Source: Littorina saxatilis (taxonomy: Eukaryota > Mollusca > Gastropoda > Littorinimorpha > Littorinidae). From it: DNA of 64,000 bases. A program made the position numbers and the translations under genes. Location: NCBI RefSeq assembly GCF_037325665.1, contig NC_090255.1, positions 29,691,463 through 29,755,462 of the forward strand, given 5' to 3'. The notes beneath the pieces are model-generated. The model was not told the origin of the DNA and did not search any database. It was given only the letters and a program-made list of their open reading frames with translations. Below, piece after piece: positions 55,606 to 61,600 of this stretch. Positions within the stretch are counted from its first letter, which is position 1, and every line of letters begins with the position of its first letter.

Positions 55606-58600
55606 TCACAATGTGATATGGCAGCGGTGCCGCCCCAAGACCATCTTTGTCGGCAAGAAGAGGATTCGACTGGCTGTATATGATGCCACCATTGTTTTCA
55701 ATGATGGGGAATGTGGACGCTTTGCTGTGTTTGAAAATCTTGGACTGGATGTAGGCAAATGGACAATTAAGACTGTGTTTCCAGCAAATTGACAGAAATC
55801 GTGTCAGAGGAGCACAGATTCAAGCATCTGACGCCGCAAAGTTTGCCAGGAAGATCCGCGAATATATGAGACAGCAGGACAAAATGAGAATCGGGAGGAA
55901 TTTTACCTTGCTGGGGCCCATGAGTAGATAAGGTGAGCATCTCTTTTGCCCCAAAGTGTATATTGGAACCAAAGAAAAAAGGCATTCTCATCTGACTCGT
56001 GCACAACAGTCATATTAAAGTTATCTTTAACTTCAAACTCGTTTTTCTCAAAAACGCGTTTTACACACATACCGTCACTATTTCCCACACATCTAAAAAA
56101 CCATTTAATGAAATCAAATAAAATTGTGTGTGCTGCATGATTGATAACAAAGGCACATTTTGCTATTTTATTGGAACATTAGAGCAAATGTAAACATCCA
56201 TATGAGAGTCACATAAAAGTCATAATTTCAGAATATCAAAAATAATAAAATTCTGCAAAATACACTCTTGTAAAAATAGCACACTGTTTAGTGCTCAATT
56301 TGTGGTAAGTGTGTAAAATTTCATGTCTGTATCTGTCTTGCATTAAGAGTTATTTGGGAAATGATTATCATACATGTTCGTCATGGTGTTTTTTTATATT
56401 TAATTAATTTTTTTTTTTAGACATCAAAACTTTCTATTACACTTAACTGAATTATGTCTGAGCGCTCAGACACACTTGAAGAATATATGAACCAAAAATG
56501 GGAAAGATCAGCAGTGTTTCTGAAATGCTATGGCAGAAAGATTTGAACACGTTTTTTGTTCATTTTTCACCTTGGAAGCTGGCCTTAGGCCAAAAAAAAT
56601 AATAGGTGTGGTTACGGTAACATAGCCAAAAAAAATAAGGTAGGAAGGTAGGCAATCACTTTTTTTTTTTTAAACTTTTTTTTCTAATGTGTACAAATTA
56701 AACCTACTTGACAGGGAAATAAGTGTGCGACTCGGGCGCTTTCGCTTTCATTGCGTTTTCTGCACTCGTTTATTTGTTTTTTGTGTGTATTTTTTTGACA
56801 AATGTAATAAAAAGTTATATGGTCGGCCCCAAAAAATAGGGTAGGTCGGGTTACCGTAACCACACCTATTTTTTTTTAGGCCTAAATCATTCTTTCACAA
56901 CCTATACAACCCTGACAGAGTTGTTTCCGGAATTCATTTATCGAGACTCGTTTTTGGAATTTCAAATAATACAGCAGGCCTTCTTCAGGCTAGTTTTGAA
57001 TCTGGTCCAAAGTTCACACTCATCTGAAGCACAACTTTCTAAAAGTCTTATCACAAAATTACTTGTTTGTACATGTATGTGTAGCACTTACGAACAAAAG
57101 GCATGAAATTCAAACACACACCAACATTGTAAGTTTTTCAATATGACAGCATAATTAATCACTCAGCCGATTTTGCAAGATGGTACTCGAGTTATGACAG
57201 ATGGAAACACTTCAATTGGTAAAGAGTGAAAGTGGAGCTGATGGGGTCTATGTCGACCGAAAGAGTGGGATTCCCTGTAGGTGGAGTTCCTGTAGGTGGA
57301 TTCCCTGTATACAGGGAAAACCACAAGGTTTATTTCCTGTAGCGTTTCGCTGATATCGCTGAAAGTCACTTGACGCTTTGCAACATCAGTAGAATTTGAT
57401 GTTTTTTAAAATCTTTTTTGATATTTCTCAGAAATTCAAGTATATGGTTTGCAAATTTTATTGAAAAACTCCACCCTGTGGGACAGGAACTCCACCTACA
57501 GGGAATCCCACTCTTTTGGTCGACATAGACCCCATCAGCGTAAGTGGACGCATTAACTCAGTGGTTGTGCACCTAGTACCCAAACCGGGAAGACTTGGGG
57601 TTTGAATGAACAAGGAAAGTTTGTTCTTATTTGCAGGACATTGCACTTTTCTCTGAGATTCATCAAGAGGATCGGCGAAAATTGTTTGTGGCCAGGTGAG
57701 CCCGAGTTTTTTTGTATATGTTTTTTGTTCTACCTGAGAAGCAAGAAGAGTGTGGAGCCAGGTATTGGAGAGGCAATGTGGTTGGTAGGTCCAGATTATA
57801 GAGTGGATTGTCCCCCTTGTAAGACACCCTCCCCACCCCACCCCAACCCCCAAGACACCCTCCCCACCCCACCCCACCCCACCCCAACCCCCAAGACACC
57901 CTCCCCACCCCACCCCAACCCCCAAGACACCACCCCACCCCACCCCACCCCCCAAGACACCCTCCCCACCCCACCCCACCCCAACCCCCAAGACACCCAC
58001 CCCACCCCACCCCACCCCACCCCACCCCAACCCCAAGACACCCACCCCACCCCACCCCAACCCCCAAGACACCCACCCCACCCCACCCCACCCCCCACCC
58101 CACCCCACCCCAACCCCCAAGACACCCACCCCACCCCACCCCAACCCCCAAGACACCCACCCCACCCCACCCCACCCCAACCCCCAAGACACCCACCCCA
58201 CCCCACCCCAACCCCCAAGACACCCACCCCACCCCACCCCACCCCAACCCCCAAGACACCCACCCCACCCCACCCGGCCCAACCCCCAATTTGGGACCTC
58301 CCCTATTTTAAGACCTCCAGGCTTGGGAATGATACGCCTTTCGTCGTAAATACGACAAAGTCCTTTTCTAATTGTGAAAGAAAAGAGCCTTCGTGTGCCC
58401 TTAAAAATGCTTAAAACGCAACATTTTCCAGTCAGTACGCCCAAATCACTTTTATTCATTCCCAGGCCTGGACCTTGCTTTTCTGGTTTTCTGTTCATAA
58501 ACTCTGTAAATTTATCTTCATTTTAACTTCAAACTCGCTCCTGCTTGAGACATAATTTTTTTTAAGAATTTTGGAGGTCTTGAAATAGGGCTCAAATTTG

Positions 58601-61600
58601 CATGGCAGGTAAAACAAATTGTATTAAAGGAACTGATACTGTATTTGTGATACAAAGAAACCCCCTTTTAACCCTTATGCTGGTTGTCGCGACATATGTC
58701 ACGCTACTTTACGTATACTGGCTCAGTCTGTTTGGTCTGTTCCGATTACCTCCCATGGATGCGAAAACCTATATGACCGTTTTTCTGTATTGTTCTCTCT
58801 GTTCATTCAGCAGTGGCTATGTAACATGTGTTACAGAATGACACCAGTGTAAGGGTTAACATTTTAGACCCCTTCCATTTCTAGACCTACCGGCACGGTT
58901 GGCCTAGTGGTAAGGTACGTGTCCGCCCCGTGATCGGGAGGTCGTGGTTTTGAACCCCAGCCGGGTCATACCTAAGACTTTAAAATTGGCAATCTAGTGG
59001 CTGCTCCGCCTGGCGTCTGGCATTATGGGGTTAGTGCTAGGACGGGTTGGTCCGGTGTCAGAATAATGTGACTGGGTGAGACATGAAGCCTGTGCTGCGA
59101 CTTCTGTCTTGTGTGTGGCGCACGTTATATGTCAAAGCAGCACCGCCCTGATATGGCCCTTCGTGGTCGGCTGGGCGTTAAGCAAACAAACAAACAAACA
59201 AAAATTTCAAGACCTTAAAACTGTGTTTTCTCAGATTTTCTGTTCATAAGGTATGTGAATCTAGCTACGGTTTAAAACTCCCTCCCTTTTGATATCTGAT
59301 TTACCCCCCGCGGGTTAGGGGGAAGGATTTACCCCTCCCTGGTCCCCCCGCGGGTTAGGGGGAAGGATTTACCCCTCCCTGGTCCCCCCGCGGGTTAGGG
59401 GGAAGGATTTACCCCTCCCTGGTCCCCCCGCGGGTTAGGGGGAAGAATTTACCCGATGCTCCCCAGCATGTCGTAAGAGGCGACTAACGGATTCTGTTTC
59501 TCCTTTTACCCTTGTTAAGTGTTTCTTGTATAGAATATAGTCCATTTTTGTAAAGATTTTAGTCAAGCAGTATGTAAGAAATGTTAAGTCCTTTGTACTG
59601 GAAACGTGCACTCTCCCAGTAAGGTCATATATTGTACTACGTTGCAAGCCCCTGGAGCAAATTTTTGATTAGTGCTTTTGTGAACAAGAAACAATTGACA
59701 CGTGGCTCTATCCCCTCTCCCCATTTTCCTTGTCGCGATATAATCTTCGTGGTTGAAATCGACGTTAAACACCAAATAAAGAAAGTAAAGAAAAGATATG
59801 TGATTTTATAGATTTTTGGTGGTCTTACAATGGGGATTCCAGTGTATTTCTCGGATATAAAAAACAAGAAAGGTAAGTTGTTGGAACGTTGTTATTGAAA
59901 TAAATACGTTACAATCACAAATATATCGACCCTGTTTAAGTGAACAGACAAATACAATTAGTCACACATAAATTTAGCTTGATGGAATCAGTTTCGCCCA
60001 CTCGCCAGGAAGCCGAGCAAATGAACCAACATTAGTGAATTAATTGTATTTGTCTGTTCACTTAAAAGACCATTAGGTCGATATGTTTGGGATTGTAATG
60101 TATTTTTGTCAATGACAACATTCCACACAACTTACCTTTCTTGTTTTTTGACTCACGTGCGAAGCAAAAGTGAGTCTATGTACTCACCCGAGTCGTCCGT
60201 CCGTCCGTCCCGGCGTCCGTCCGGAAAACTTTAACGTTGGATATTTCTTGGACACTATTCAGTCTATCAGTACCAAATTTGGCAAGATGGTGTATGATGA
60301 CAAGGCCCCAAAAAACATACATAGCATCTTGACCTTGCTTCAAGGTCAAGGTCGCAGGGGCCATAAATGTTGTCTAAAAAACAGCTATTTTTCACATTTT
60401 TCCCATTTTCTCTGAAGTTTTTGAGATTCAATACCTCACCTATATATGATATATAGGGCAAAGTAAGCCCCATCTTTTGATACCAGTTTGGTTTACCTTG
60501 CTTCAAGGTCAAGGTCACAGGAGCTCTTCAAAGTTGGATTGTATACATATTTTGAAGTGACCTTGACCCTGAACTATGGAAGATAACTGTTTCAAACTTA
60601 AAAATTATGTGGGGCACATGTTATGCTTTCATCATGAGACACATTTGGTCACATATGATCAAGGTCAAGGTCACTTTGACCCTTATGAAATGTGACCAAA
60701 ATAAGGTAGTGAACCACTAAAAGTGACCATATCTCATGGTAGAAAGAGCCAATAAGTAGAGGTTACACGCCGAGTCTCAGTGATTATCAAAAATAATGGT
60801 CGAAGTTAGCGGATCATGAAAAATGCGAGCTTTAGCGAGCTTTTTCATGACCGCGAACTGAGACCATTATTTTTGATAATCACTGAGACGAGGTGTGTAA
60901 CCTCTTTATTCCTCCTTTCTTCAGTTATTCAAAGAAAAAAGGAGTTTTTTTGCGAAAGTTTGATCGAATCCTATTCTCTCAACCAGTCAACCTGCGCAGG
61001 CGATCGATTAATGCGCGGTTGTATAGTTCCGTGCAAATCATTCCATTCTGTTAACACTTCTTGTCAGTTTTCCTATTTTAGGCTAAAATCAAGTACACAG
61101 ATATGCTGTTATTCTGCTGTGGCGGCAAAGGCAGATATTGTGTGTTCTGTATATGTTTTGGTATCGCTTAGGGTAATGTTTTTTCGTCAAATGGGACTAG
61201 CAGACGAACTTTTGCACCCGTGTTCCAACGTTAAAAACTGTATGAAGTTCCGTTTTCCGGGGAAAATAGTGTATGAAACCCCTTTATGTTGTTTAAATTG
61301 ATGAGATGTGTGCATTTGGTTGCGTGCGATCTGTTTATTAAATGAAATATTGTTGAAAACTGACCGTCGGATTGCAGTCTGTTGTCGAAGGAACTGAGTG
61401 AAAAGAAGGGGAACTACTCTTGTCGCTAGACAAAGTATGAGTTACTTGCCTTGGGAAATTGCTTGTGATGAACGGCTTGAGCCACGGCAGATGAGATTCA
61501 GAAAACAACCGAACTCATGGATTTTATATGGAGATTCATGTGTTCAGGCCTGTAGTTGTTAATTTAAATGCGGTATGTTTGTATTGTTTGCTCCAGAGAT

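Larger units (their letters stand above)
58650..59846. mobile_element. Family L element (Tc1/mariner-type MITE) holding three later insertions
   Basis: Pieces AAACCCCCCTTTTAA, ACATTTTAGACCCC, CAAGACCTTAAAACTG, TTTCTGTTCATAAGG and TGGTGGTCTTACAATGGGG follow the order of the intact copy at 62642-62816. Between them lie a piggyBac-type MITE, a family B SINE and a family A SINE. Confidence 0.7.

Noticed and set aside
57458-58498. Long open frames of 155-346 codons on both strands
   Set aside because: They come from the CCCCA minisatellite (Pro/Thr-rich on one strand, Gly/Val/Trp-rich on the other), not a gene.
60816-61301. 161-codon open frame
   Set aside because: It begins inside a hairpin arm, has no recognisable domain and lies within a mobile insertion.
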